Both the position numbers and the translations under genes were made by a program. The notes below the pieces were generated by a model, which did no database searches, was not told the origin of the DNA, and worked only from the letters and a program-made list of their open reading frames with translations. From NCBI GenBank assembly GCA_009702945.1, contig WLGZ01000006.1, positions 1 through 16,053 on the forward strand: DNA of 16,053 bases. Reading direction: 5' to 3'. Shown piece after piece: positions 7,807 to 14,240 of the stretch; position 1 is the stretch's first letter; each line of letters starts with the position of its first letter. This DNA is from Actinomycetota bacterium (GTDB lineage: Bacteria > Actinomycetota > Actinomycetes > S36-B12 > UBA5976).

Positions 7807-8508
7807 ATGGGCGTGGCAGTAATCACCGGAGCAGGCAGCGGGATGGGTAGAGCCACCGCAGAACTGTATCTCGACCGGAACTGGCAAGTCATTGCAGTTG
7901 ATGTCTCCGATAACCCAGGTTTGGAATCTGCGAACCTACATTGGGTTAAAGCAGATGTTCGAAATCGAGAAGCACTAGAAGCGGCCTTGGCACCAGCGGT
8001 TGCTGCAGCAGGTGGCCAGATAGATGCAGTTGCAAACATTGCTGGCGTTTTCCCGCCCACAACCCTTGAGACCTTTACTGAAGAAAACTTCCGTTTCATC
8101 TTTGATGTGAACGTTCTTGGAGTACTGAATGTCACTGCGGCTTGCGTTCCAAATATGAAGTCGGGATCCGCGGTAGTTAACTTCGCATCAGTCGATGGGT
8201 TCACAGTTTCACGCGGACAACTTTTGTATGGTGCCTCAAAGTCTGCTGTCATCATGATCACAAAATCTCTGGCACTTGAACTTGCGCCAAAAGGAATTCG
8301 GGTTAACGGGATTGCACCTGGTTGGGTTGCTACGCCAGGAAATGCAGCAACTGGTCGAATGGAGGAAGCTGCCAAATCAATTCCAATTGGTCGAGTTGCC
8401 CAACCTTCAGAGATTGCGGAGTGGGTCTGGTTGCTTTCCGACCCAACCAAAGCAGGCTTTGTCGATGGTGAAACCATTGTGATCTCAGGTGCGGATGTAA
8501 TGCGATGA
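7807..8508 (+). CDS. Short-chain dehydrogenase/reductase (first of the cassette)
   Basis: Classical SDR oxidoreductase of 233 residues that would interconvert an alcohol and a ketone (or similar) using a nicotinamide cofactor. It shows the Rossmann motif TGAGSGMG (7-14), NIAG (77-80), and the catalytic Ser128, Tyr141 and Lys145 (YGASK), followed by the PG of APGWVATPG. Asp32 at the end of the second strand suggests NAD(H) rather than NADP(H). A GGAG ribosome-binding site lies five bases before the ATG. It is 52 bases upstream of a flavin monooxygenase gene, with a second SDR behind that, suggesting that all three act on one substrate series. Substrate cannot be predicted. Confidence 0.88.
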   Translation: MGVAVITGAGSGMGRATAELYLDRNWQVIAVDVSDNPGLESANLHWVKADVRNREALEAALAPAVAAAGGQIDAVANIAGVFPPTTLETFTEENFRFIFDVNVLGVLNVTAACVPNMKSGSAVVNFASVDGFTVSRGQLLYGASKSAVIMITKSLALELAPKGIRVNGIAPGWVATPGNAATGRMEEAAKSIPIGRVAQPSEIAEWVWLLSDPTKAGFVDGETIVISGADVMR

Positions 8509-8560
8509 TTTCAAAACAAACTAGATTTATAGCAAGTTACTTGAATACGGAGACGGTGCA

Positions 8561-9847
8561 ATGAGTAAGTACTGCGTAATTGGCGCTGGCCCAGCCGGCC
8601 TGGCATCCATGAAAACTTTGGTTGATGCTGGCCTTGAATTTGATTGCTTTGAGCGCACCCAAGCTGTTGGTGGACACTGGAACACCGACTATGAAGCTTT
8701 GCATTTGATTACGTCAAGCAAAGTAACTGGTTATGAAGGTCACCCCATGCCAGAAGATTGGCCAATTTTCCCAAGTCGAAAACTTATGTTGCAGTACTTC
8801 GAAGACTTTGCCGCCGAGTTTGATCTAAAGAAATATGTAACGTTTGGCGTATCGGTGGATCGAATTGAACCACTTCCAACAGATGGACCAACAGGTTCTG
8901 CTGGATGGAATGTAACAACGAGTGATGGCAAGACAAATACTTACGATGGCGTATTTGTAGCCAATGGACATTTGTGGGATGAAAAGCGCCCTGAGTTCCC
9001 TGGTGAATTCACCGGCAAAACAATTCACTCTGGCAGCTACACAAACACTAAAGACATTGACGGCACTCGAGTCTTGGTTATTGGTTCGGGTAACTCCGGC
9101 TGTGACTTAGCAGTCGATGCCGCGCAAAATCTTCTTGAGACCGATATCGTGATTCGTCGTGGTCATTTCTTCCAACCTAAAACTTTCTTTGGTGTGCCTC
9201 GCGCGGAGCTTGGCTGGATGCAGGAATTCACATTTGAAGAGCAAGACCTGATTGCCCGATTAATGATTCGGTTATCTGTTGGTACTCACGAGAATTACCC
9301 AGGTATGCCTGCACCGGATCATCGCACTCTGGCAGATGGTCCACCAGTTGTAAATCAATTGCTGCTCTACTGGATCCATCATGGCCGCATTTCGGTTAAG
9401 CCAGGTATCGAAAGATTTGAAGGCAAGACAGTGCACTTCAGCGATGGCACTTCAAAGGAATACGACACGATTCTGTATGCAACGGGCTTCCATGCTTCGC
9501 TGCCATTTTTATCTGAAGAATATATTGAAAGACAAGAAGGCGTTCCGCTACGAGTTGGAGCTGCCATTGTTCCAATTGGCCTAGAGAAGCTTTATTTGAT
9601 TGGAATGATCGGAGCCCGTGGGCCACAGCCACCGATCTATTTGATCCAAGCAAAGATTGCACTTGAGATGGTTCGACTACATGAGCAAGCCGGCGGATAC
9701 CGAAGCATTGCTGGACCACTTGAAAAACTGCAAGAGAAAGAATGGCGCATTGATATCTTGCGGCCAATCTGGCTCGACCAAGTGGAACACACTAAAACCG
9801 CATTAAGCATCATGGCTGAAGTGCAAAAGGAAACCATCTCCTCATGA
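8561..9847 (+). CDS. Flavin-containing monooxygenase (class B, FAD/NADPH)
   Basis: 428-residue class B flavoprotein monooxygenase that would insert one oxygen atom into its substrate (N- or S-oxygenation, or Baeyer-Villiger oxidation of a ketone). The FAD-binding motif GAGPAG is at 8-13 with the ribose-binding Glu31 downstream. The fingerprint FTGKTIHSGSY (150-160) fits the FMO form FxGxxxHxxxY/F rather than the Trp-ending Baeyer-Villiger form. A second Rossmann motif GSGNSG (175-180) followed by VIRRG (basic residues for NADPH phosphate) and ATGF (307-310) complete the family pattern. GGAG at 8549-8552 gives a good ribosome-binding site. Its TGA overlaps the next SDR start (ATGA, 9844-9847). 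Substrate unknown. Confidence 0.9.
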   Translation: MSKYCVIGAGPAGLASMKTLVDAGLEFDCFERTQAVGGHWNTDYEALHLITSSKVTGYEGHPMPEDWPIFPSRKLMLQYFEDFAAEFDLKKYVTFGVSVDRIEPLPTDGPTGSAGWNVTTSDGKTNTYDGVFVANGHLWDEKRPEFPGEFTGKTIHSGSYTNTKDIDGTRVLVIGSGNSGCDLAVDAAQNLLETDIVIRRGHFFQPKTFFGVPRAELGWMQEFTFEEQDLIARLMIRLSVGTHENYPGMPAPDHRTLADGPPVVNQLLLYWIHHGRISVKPGIERFEGKTVHFSDGTSKEYDTILYATGFHASLPFLSEEYIERQEGVPLRVGAAIVPIGLEKLYLIGMIGARGPQPPIYLIQAKIALEMVRLHEQAGGYRSIAGPLEKLQEKEWRIDILRPIWLDQVEHTKTALSIMAEVQKETISS

Positions 9848-10629
9848 GTCAATGGCTAGGGCTATCTGGTCGAACTGCTGTTGTAACCGGTGCCGGTGGC
9901 GGTATTGGAAAAGCTGTTGCGTTGGAATTGTCAGCAAATGGTGTGCACTGCAATGTTTTGGACAGAGCAAGTGAATTAGTAGATGCCACCGTTGCTGAGA
10001 TAACGAAAAACGGTGGCCAGGCAACTGGCCATGTATGTGACGTTACTGACGAAGCTGCAATTGAAGCGGTCGCAGCTTCAATCAAGACTTGTGACATTTT
10101 GGTAAATGCCGCAGGCCTAGTTCGGCCAGGTGCGCTAGCTGATTTAACAACAGTTGAATGGAATGACCTGTTAAAAGTTAACCTGACTGGTTACTTCCTA
10201 ATGGCTCGGACTTTCACGCCACATTTGATTGCTTCTGGCAATGGATCAATGATTCACATTGCATCGATTTCAAGCACTAATCCACAAGGTTCAAGTGGGG
10301 CATACAGTGTGAGCAAAGCTGGTGTAGTAGTTATGTCCAAGCAACTTGCATTTGAACTTGGCTCAAAAGGGGTCCGCAGTAATACTGTGAGTCCCGGCTT
10401 AGTTCGCACGCCTATGACCGAGGCTTACTACCAAGTGGGCGATGTTGCCCAGCGCCGTGATGCTGCGGTGCCAGTTGGTCGAGTGGCTAAGCCAGATGAC
10501 ATTGCAGATGTCGTTACCTTCCTAGCCAGCGATCGGGCCAGGTATATAACGGGCGCTGACCTGGTTGCAGACGGTGGATTTAGCCAGACCCTAATGAGTT
10601 CTGTGCCACGTCCTGGCTTTGGGGACTAG
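9844..10629 (+). CDS. Short-chain dehydrogenase/reductase (second of the cassette)
   Basis: Classical SDR of 261 residues. Motifs: TGAGGGIG (15-22), NAAG (88-91), catalytic Ser141, Tyr154 and Lys158 (YSVSK), and SPGLVRTPM after them; the ending ITGADLVADGGFS is typical for the family (similar to FabG-like and sugar/polyol dehydrogenases). Asp40 after the second strand points to NAD(H). Start is fixed by the 4-base overlap with the monooxygenase stop, which implies coupled translation and a shared pathway. The sequence differs clearly from the first SDR, so this is not a recent duplication. Substrate unknown. Confidence 0.88.
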   Translation: MSQWLGLSGRTAVVTGAGGGIGKAVALELSANGVHCNVLDRASELVDATVAEITKNGGQATGHVCDVTDEAAIEAVAASIKTCDILVNAAGLVRPGALADLTTVEWNDLLKVNLTGYFLMARTFTPHLIASGNGSMIHIASISSTNPQGSSGAYSVSKAGVVVMSKQLAFELGSKGVRSNTVSPGLVRTPMTEAYYQVGDVAQRRDAAVPVGRVAKPDDIADVVTFLASDRARYITGADLVADGGFSQTLMSSVPRPGFGD

Positions 10630-10664
10630 TCTTGTCCTGCTAGACATAAGGAATTGAGGCCAGT

Positions 10665-11888
10665 ATGGCAATGCCAAAAGTTGTAATACTTGGTGCCGGT
10701 TTCGGTGGACTGACTGCAGCGCGCGCGCTTTCCAAACAAGCTGAAGTTGTTTTGATTGATCGTCACAACTTTCAAACTTTCTTACCGCTGCTTTATCAAG
10801 TCTCAACTGCAGGCCTTGCCGCAGACCATGTTGCTTATCCAATTCGTGGCGCATTACGCAAAACCAATGTGCAGTTTCGGATGGGAACTCCAGAAAAGTT
10901 AAATGCTGCAGCTAGCGAGTTAACTTTGACTGATGGCCAAGTTGTTAAGTATGACCATCTAGTTATTGCTTTGGGTTCAACCACGGCTGACTTTGGAATC
11001 GCTGGCGTTAAAGAAAATGCCTTAGGAATGAAGACGGTCGGCGAAGCATTGACGATTCGATCTGAAGTTATGCGTTCATATGAAGACATGTGCCGGCAAG
11101 GAAACAAAGATAACCTCGATATTGCAATTGTTGGTGGCGGGCCTACCGGTGTTGAAATGGCTGGCGCTTTTGCGGAGTTAGTTCGCGGACCACTTCGTTC
11201 AGATTATGCAGATGCGGCAAATCGAGTTCGAGTCTCCATTATTGAAGCTGGCCCAAGATTAGTTCCTTCATTCTCGGAATCACTTTCTAACAAAACTCAA
11301 AAAGATTTAGAAAAACTTGGGGTGAAAGTTCTTACTAATACTTCGGTAAAGGAAGTATTGCCAGATTCAATCCTTACCCTTGATGGAAATACGATCCAAG
11401 CAAATACAACGGTTTGGGCAGCGGGTGTTAAGGGAGTGCCAGCTATGGATCTTTTGCATCTGCCAGTTACTAGAGGTCGAATTGATGTTTCGAGCACACT
11501 CCAAGTAACGGGTTACGAAAATGTCTGGGCGATTGGTGACATTGCTGGAGCCGTAGGAGCAGATGGTGCTCCACTGCCGATGGTTGCACCGGTTGCAATG
11601 CAACAGGGTCGATTCCTTTCAAAGCAGATCCAAGCCTTGACCGCAGCTAAGCCACTTGAGAATTTCAAATACAAAGACAAAGGCTCAATGGCAACTATCG
11701 GTCGTCACAAAGCAATTGTTGAAGTTAAAGGGATTCGAATTTCAGGACCAATTGCTTGGTTGGCTTGGCTCTGGCTGCACCTGTTTTACATCCTTGGTGG
11801 TCGAAACAAGATTGGCACTATGGCCGACTGGACGTGGAACTATTTAACCTTTGATCGTGGCAATCGACACATTATGGACTCGTTTTAA
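10665..11888 (+). CDS. ndh: Type II NADH dehydrogenase (NDH-2)
   Basis: Single-subunit, membrane-associated flavoprotein that oxidises NADH and reduces quinone without pumping protons; 407 residues. FAD motif GAGFGG (10-15), NADH motif GGGPTG (157-162), FAD-binding AIGD (289-292). The quinone-site region reads VAPVAMQQG (307-315), in which the first Gln of the textbook AQxxxQ motif is Pro; the QQ is kept. A hydrophobic segment near 360-380 (WLAWLWLHLFYILGG) is the expected membrane-attachment region. The ATG at 10665 has GAGG (10656-10659) five bases upstream; an alternative ATG lies at 10671. It follows the SDR by 35 bases and may share its transcript. Together with complex I it gives the cell two NADH-oxidising routes. 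Confidence 0.9.
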   Translation: MAMPKVVILGAGFGGLTAARALSKQAEVVLIDRHNFQTFLPLLYQVSTAGLAADHVAYPIRGALRKTNVQFRMGTPEKLNAAASELTLTDGQVVKYDHLVIALGSTTADFGIAGVKENALGMKTVGEALTIRSEVMRSYEDMCRQGNKDNLDIAIVGGGPTGVEMAGAFAELVRGPLRSDYADAANRVRVSIIEAGPRLVPSFSESLSNKTQKDLEKLGVKVLTNTSVKEVLPDSILTLDGNTIQANTTVWAAGVKGVPAMDLLHLPVTRGRIDVSSTLQVTGYENVWAIGDIAGAVGADGAPLPMVAPVAMQQGRFLSKQIQALTAAKPLENFKYKDKGSMATIGRHKAIVEVKGIRISGPIAWLAWLWLHLFYILGGRNKIGTMADWTWNYLTFDRGNRHIMDSF

Positions 11889-11909
11889 CCAATTGCCGAT
11901 TGGCATTTT
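11889..11909 (+). terminator. Weak hairpin with T-run after NDH-2
   Basis: CCAAT (11889-11893) pairs with ATTGG (11899-11903) around a 5-base loop, followed by CATTTT. The stem is short and AT-rich, so termination may be partial, with readthrough into tRNA-Tyr possible. Confidence 0.35.
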
Positions 11910-11956
11910 CAGCCATTCACTCGCTATCCTTACTAAGTTGCCTTCGGGCGACAAAT

Positions 11957-12040
11957 GGCAGATTGCCCGAGCGGCCAATGGGAGCGGACTGTAAATCCGT
12001 CGCGAAAGCTACAGTGGTTCGAACCCACTATCTGCCACCA
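11957..12040 (+). tRNA. tRNA-Tyr (GTA)
   Basis: Class II tRNA with a seven-base acceptor stem GGCAGAT (11957-11963) paired to ATCTGCC (12030-12036), anticodon GTA at 11991-11993 in the loop CTGTAAA, a long variable arm (GTCGCGAAAGCTAC region) and a T-loop GGTTCGAACCC. The CCA end is encoded (12038-12040). A UUCG-capped hairpin precedes it and an intrinsic terminator starts at the next base. Confidence 0.97.
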
Positions 12041-12079
12041 GAAAGCGCCAGGTTCCGACGGGGACTGGCGCTTTCTTTA
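12041..12079 (+). terminator. Strong intrinsic terminator of tRNA-Tyr
   Basis: Perfect 11-base-pair stem GAAAGCGCCAG (12041-12051) with CTGGCGCTTTC (12065-12075), 13-base loop, followed by TTTA. It begins at the base right after the encoded CCA. It lacks a U-tract in the opposite direction, so it mainly serves the plus strand and blocks transcription into the convergent amidohydrolase gene. Confidence 0.88.
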
Positions 12080-12088
12080 TTCCCCGAC

Positions 12089-13321
12089 TTACTTCGAGTC
12101 GAAGGCCAGAACTGTCTCAACTAGAACCTGGGCACCATCGGCTGCCCATTCTTGGGTAATTGACTCGTTCTCGGCGTGACTAATTCCTTTGTCGCATGGA
12201 ATGAAAATCATGGTGGTTGGCATGACCGAGGTAAGCTGGCAGGCGTCGTGGCCAGCACCAGAAATCATTCGCTTTGAGGTCTTGCCACAGGAAGCGGCGG
12301 CTTGTTCAACGAGGTCAACAAGTTCCTGCGTGAAGTTGATAGTTGCAGAATCAAGTTCCTGCCGGCTTTCTACTTCAACACCATATTTATCAGCGGTTTC
12401 TTTCAAAGCCTGATTAAGCGAAGCAGTCATAACATCTAGAACTGCAATTTCGGGATTTCGGAATTCGACCATCAATTCGACATGCCCCGGAATCACGTTA
12501 GGGGAGTTAGGAGTGACGACTATGTGCCCAACGGTGGCTCGGCCAGTAAGTGGTTGATCTAAACCAATCTGCTGGACTGCCTTAATTAAGTGTGACGCTG
12601 CGACTAGGGCATCGCGGCGAGTTTCCATTGGATAAGTTCCGGTGTGACCTGCTTGGCCTGTGATGCCAACTCGGAACCAACGCATACCTTGCACCAAAGT
12701 GACGACGCCAATTTGAAGGTTTTCATCTTGCAGAATTGGACCTTGCTCAATGTGAATCTCGAAATATGCTTGATGCTCGACGGGAGAGACTTTGTCAGTT
12801 CCGGCGTATCCAATTTCAGTTAGCGACTTTCCAAGTTGGACTCCGTCAACATCTTTGCGAACTAAGAGCTCCTCGGCAGTGAACTTGCCAGCGAAATAGG
12901 CGGCGCCCATCATGGCTGGAGCGAAGCGAGCGCCTTCTTCATTTGTCCAAACTGCAACTTCAATCGCATGCTTAGTTTCAGTTTTGGATTCGTGCAGAAT
13001 TCGAAGTAATTCCAAGCCAGCCATGACGCCATAGATGCCGTCATACTTTCCACCAAGTGGCTGGGAATCTAAATGTGAACCGATCAGAATTGTCTTTGCG
13101 CTGGAATCAGTTCCAGCCCAGCGCATAAAAGTATTACCCAAAGCATCTATGCGAATTGTGCAACCAAGTTCGCGAGCCGCTGCAACTACATAATCGCGCG
13201 CCTGACCATCTTCCTTGGATGCTGCTAAACGATGTAGCCCGCCGGCCGGTGTTGCACCGTAGACAGAAATTTCATCCAGAGATTTCCAAAGTCGAGCTGA
13301 ATTAATCAGGGGAGTGGTCAT
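12089..13321 (-). CDS. M20-family N-carbamoyl-L-amino-acid amidohydrolase (carbamoylase; possibly N-carbamoyl-L-cysteine hydrolase)
   Basis: Zinc-dependent amidohydrolase of the allantoate amidohydrolase / beta-ureidopropionase / L-N-carbamoylase group, 410 residues. It would remove the carbamoyl group from an N-carbamoyl amino acid, giving the amino acid, CO2 and ammonia. Metal-site motifs are all present: GSHLDS (His83), GGKYDG (Asp94), TNEEGARF (Glu128/129), EIHIEQGP (His190) and GISHAENE (His382); GQAGHTG and GAGHDA are also typical. I chose the ATG at 13321 because it overlaps the upstream gene's TGA by ATGA; an open frame extends 11 codons further. The coupled upstream gene is an ATC-hydrolase-family protein, which makes N-carbamoyl-L-cysteine a plausible substrate. 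Allantoate or another carbamoyl compound remains possible. Confidence 0.88.
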   Translation of the reverse strand: MTTPLINSARLWKSLDEISVYGATPAGGLHRLAASKEDGQARDYVVAAARELGCTIRIDALGNTFMRWAGTDSSAKTILIGSHLDSQPLGGKYDGIYGVMAGLELLRILHESKTETKHAIEVAVWTNEEGARFAPAMMGAAYFAGKFTAEELLVRKDVDGVQLGKSLTEIGYAGTDKVSPVEHQAYFEIHIEQGPILQDENLQIGVVTLVQGMRWFRVGITGQAGHTGTYPMETRRDALVAASHLIKAVQQIGLDQPLTGRATVGHIVVTPNSPNVIPGHVELMVEFRNPEIAVLDVMTASLNQALKETADKYGVEVESRQELDSATINFTQELVDLVEQAAASCGKTSKRMISGAGHDACQLTSVMPTTMIFIPCDKGISHAENESITQEWAADGAQVLVETVLAFDSK

Positions 13322-13833
13322 GCCTGAGCTTTGCGCACGTAATGGAAATCGCAATGCGAGTCGCCACCCATGATGGTTTTGGTGCGAGTGATCTCAATTG
13401 TTGGATCGTAACCAACTATGAATTCAAAATCGCGGGTGCAGGAAAGCAAGTTTCCAATTTCAGCCAAGCCCATTTCTTGATACATCTCGGCATAAGCACA
13501 GCGCTTTACTTCGTAGGTGTAAACCTCTTCGGATTCTTCAATTACATCAGTTACTAGTGCGTCATCCTTTTTCCAAAGGTCTTGGATGGCAATGAAAGTT
13601 AATAGGTTCGCGCCATTTGGTTCACTTGCAGCAAATCGAGCGCCAGCCTTGTGTGCATCTTCGGTAATTGCTTCCCGAATAATGTCGGATGCTCGTTCCT
13701 GGCCTAACTCACGCTTCATGATCTGGTAAATCGGAGAAATGATGTTTGCCTCGATCCGGCGGCGCTGCAAAATGCCCAGCTGGTCGTCTTGGTCTTGCAC
13801 TGAGACGCTCAAATTTTCTGCTGATGTTGCCAT
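13318..13833 (-). CDS. L-2-amino-thiazoline-4-carboxylic acid hydrolase-family protein
   Basis: 171-residue protein that I recognise as the ATC-hydrolase family: a helical N-terminal half and a conserved C-terminal block with RCAYAEMY (C112), LLSCTRDFEF (C132), YDPTIEITRTKTIMGG and the terminal HCDFHYV (C161). The founding activity opens the thiazoline ring of L-2-amino-thiazoline-4-carboxylate to N-carbamoyl-L-cysteine; most relatives are untested. Start at 13833 is set by GGGAG seven bases upstream; the frame continues open to 14022 but that would run through the promoter region and into tRNA-Thr. It is the first gene of a two-gene operon, overlapping the carbamoylase by ATGA. The pair gives consecutive steps of one pathway. 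The family call is good; the substrate is inference. Confidence 0.8.
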   Translation of the reverse strand: MATSAENLSVSVQDQDDQLGILQRRRIEANIISPIYQIMKRELGQERASDIIREAITEDAHKAGARFAASEPNGANLLTFIAIQDLWKKDDALVTDVIEESEEVYTYEVKRCAYAEMYQEMGLAEIGNLLSCTRDFEFIVGYDPTIEITRTKTIMGGDSHCDFHYVRKAQA

Positions 13834-13869
13834 GTGATTCTCCCGATTTCCTAGGGTTTTAATAATCGT

Positions 13870-13898
13870 AGTATTCATGCGGATATTCGGAGTGCCAA
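13870..13898 (-). promoter_or_regulatory. Candidate promoter of the ATC-hydrolase/carbamoylase operon
   Basis: Read on the minus strand, TTGGCA (13893-13898) and AATACT (13870-13875) are 17 bases apart and resemble -35 and -10 boxes. The -35 is one arm of an inverted repeat, so a protein bound there could control initiation. By-eye match only. Confidence 0.4.
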
Positions 13899-13925
13899 GA
13901 TTTGGCAATTGGCCAGAGCCAATTG
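13893..13925. promoter_or_regulatory. Two overlapping perfect inverted repeats (candidate operator)
   Basis: TGCCAA-gat-TTGGCA (13893-13907) overlaps CAATTGGC-caga-GCCAATTG (13906-13925). Both are perfect and share TTGGC/GCCAA half-sites, so four half-sites lie within 33 bases. They sit between the putative -35 boxes of the leftward operon and of the rightward tRNA/rpmG unit, where a repressor or activator would act. The cognate regulator is not in the window. Confidence 0.5.
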
Positions 13926-13952
13926 ACCAGTTAGGCTCAATTTCCCTGTAAC
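13923..13952 (+). promoter_or_regulatory. Candidate promoter of the tRNA-Thr/tRNA-Met/rpmG unit
   Basis: TTGACC (13923-13928) and TGTAAC (13947-13952), 18-base spacing, about 60 bases before tRNA-Thr. A TACGCT at 13966-13971 is an alternative -10. The leader would include a GAAA-capped hairpin CGCA-GAAA-TGCG (13979-13990). Confidence 0.4.
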
Positions 13953-14009
13953 GGCAGGTATTCGATACGCTAACGGGGCGCAGAAATGCGTTTCTAGAAG
14001 AAAAGACTG

Positions 14010-14081
14010 GCCCCCTTGGCACAGTGGTAGCGCACTTCCTTGGTAAGGAAGAGGTCGTCAGTTCGATTCTGACAGGGGGCT
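14010..14081 (+). tRNA. tRNA-Thr (GGT)
   Basis: Acceptor stem GCCCCCT (14010-14016) pairs with AGGGGGC (14074-14080). Anticodon stem CTTCC/GGAAG encloses TTGGTAA with anticodon GGT at 14042-14044. The T-arm contains GTTCGATTC. CCA is not encoded, unlike tRNA-Tyr in this window. tRNA-Met follows 28 bases later, as in many Actinobacteria. Confidence 0.96.
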
Positions 14082-14087
14082 CGAAGG

Positions 14088-14107
14088 CCGTGTTTACGCA
14101 CGGTTTT
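14088..14107 (+). other. Small hairpin with T-run between tRNA-Thr and tRNA-Met
   Basis: CCGTG (14088-14092) pairs with CACGG (14099-14103) around a 6-base loop, followed by TTTT. The stem is short, so this may be a weak attenuator or a processing signal that separates the two tRNAs in a common precursor. Confidence 0.35.
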
Positions 14108-14109
14108 AA

Positions 14110-14183
14110 GCCGGGGTAGCTCAGCTTGGTAGAGCAAGCGGCTCATAATCGCTGTGTCGCCGGTTCAAGTCCGGCCCTCGGTA
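14110..14183 (+). tRNA. tRNA-Met (CAT)
   Basis: Acceptor GCCGGGG (14110-14116) pairs with CCTCGGT (14176-14182), with two G-U pairs; D-arm GCTC/GAGC; anticodon stem AGCGG/TCGCT around CTCATAA (anticodon CAT); T-arm GCCGG-TTCAAGT-CCGGC. The anticodon stem lacks the three G-C pairs of initiator tRNA, so it is elongator Met; a CAU isoleucine tRNA cannot be fully excluded, but the position before rpmG is the usual one for tRNA-Met. CCA is not encoded. Confidence 0.92.
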
Positions 14184-14186
14184 CGT

Positions 14187-14240
14187 AAAGGCAAGACCAG
14201 TTACACACCATGTGTAGCTGCTCAAACGAAAGGCAAGACC
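14187..14240 (+). promoter_or_regulatory. rpmG leader: 12-base direct repeat flanking a hairpin
   Basis: AAAGGCAAGACC occurs at 14187-14198 and again at 14229-14240, the second copy supplying the ribosome-binding site (AAAGG) directly before the rpmG ATG. Between them AGTTACACA (14199-14207) pairs with TGTGTAGCT (14211-14219), one G-U, around the loop CCA. No T-run follows, so it is not an intrinsic terminator. It may act on rpmG translation or on processing of the tRNA-mRNA precursor. Confidence 0.5.

Noticed and set aside
7743..7850. A 35-codon open frame starting at 7743 just before the first SDR, as a possible leader peptide
   Set aside because: No ribosome-binding site precedes the ATG, the frame overlaps the SDR start, and the translated sequence shows no attenuator-like codon run or recognisable motif.
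11900..12179. Two short plus-strand open frames covering tRNA-Tyr and its terminator
   Set aside because: They are explained by the tRNA and terminator structure and have no coding features.
13312..14009. Possible mobile island inserted between tRNA-Tyr and tRNA-Thr carrying the ATC operon
   Set aside because: I found no integrase, transposase or duplicated tRNA 3' end that would mark attachment sites, and base composition looks like the neighbours by eye.
13834..14022. 63-codon N-terminal extension of the ATC-hydrolase-family protein
   Set aside because: It would overlap tRNA-Thr and the palindromic promoter region, while the ATG at 13833 has a strong GGGAG site.
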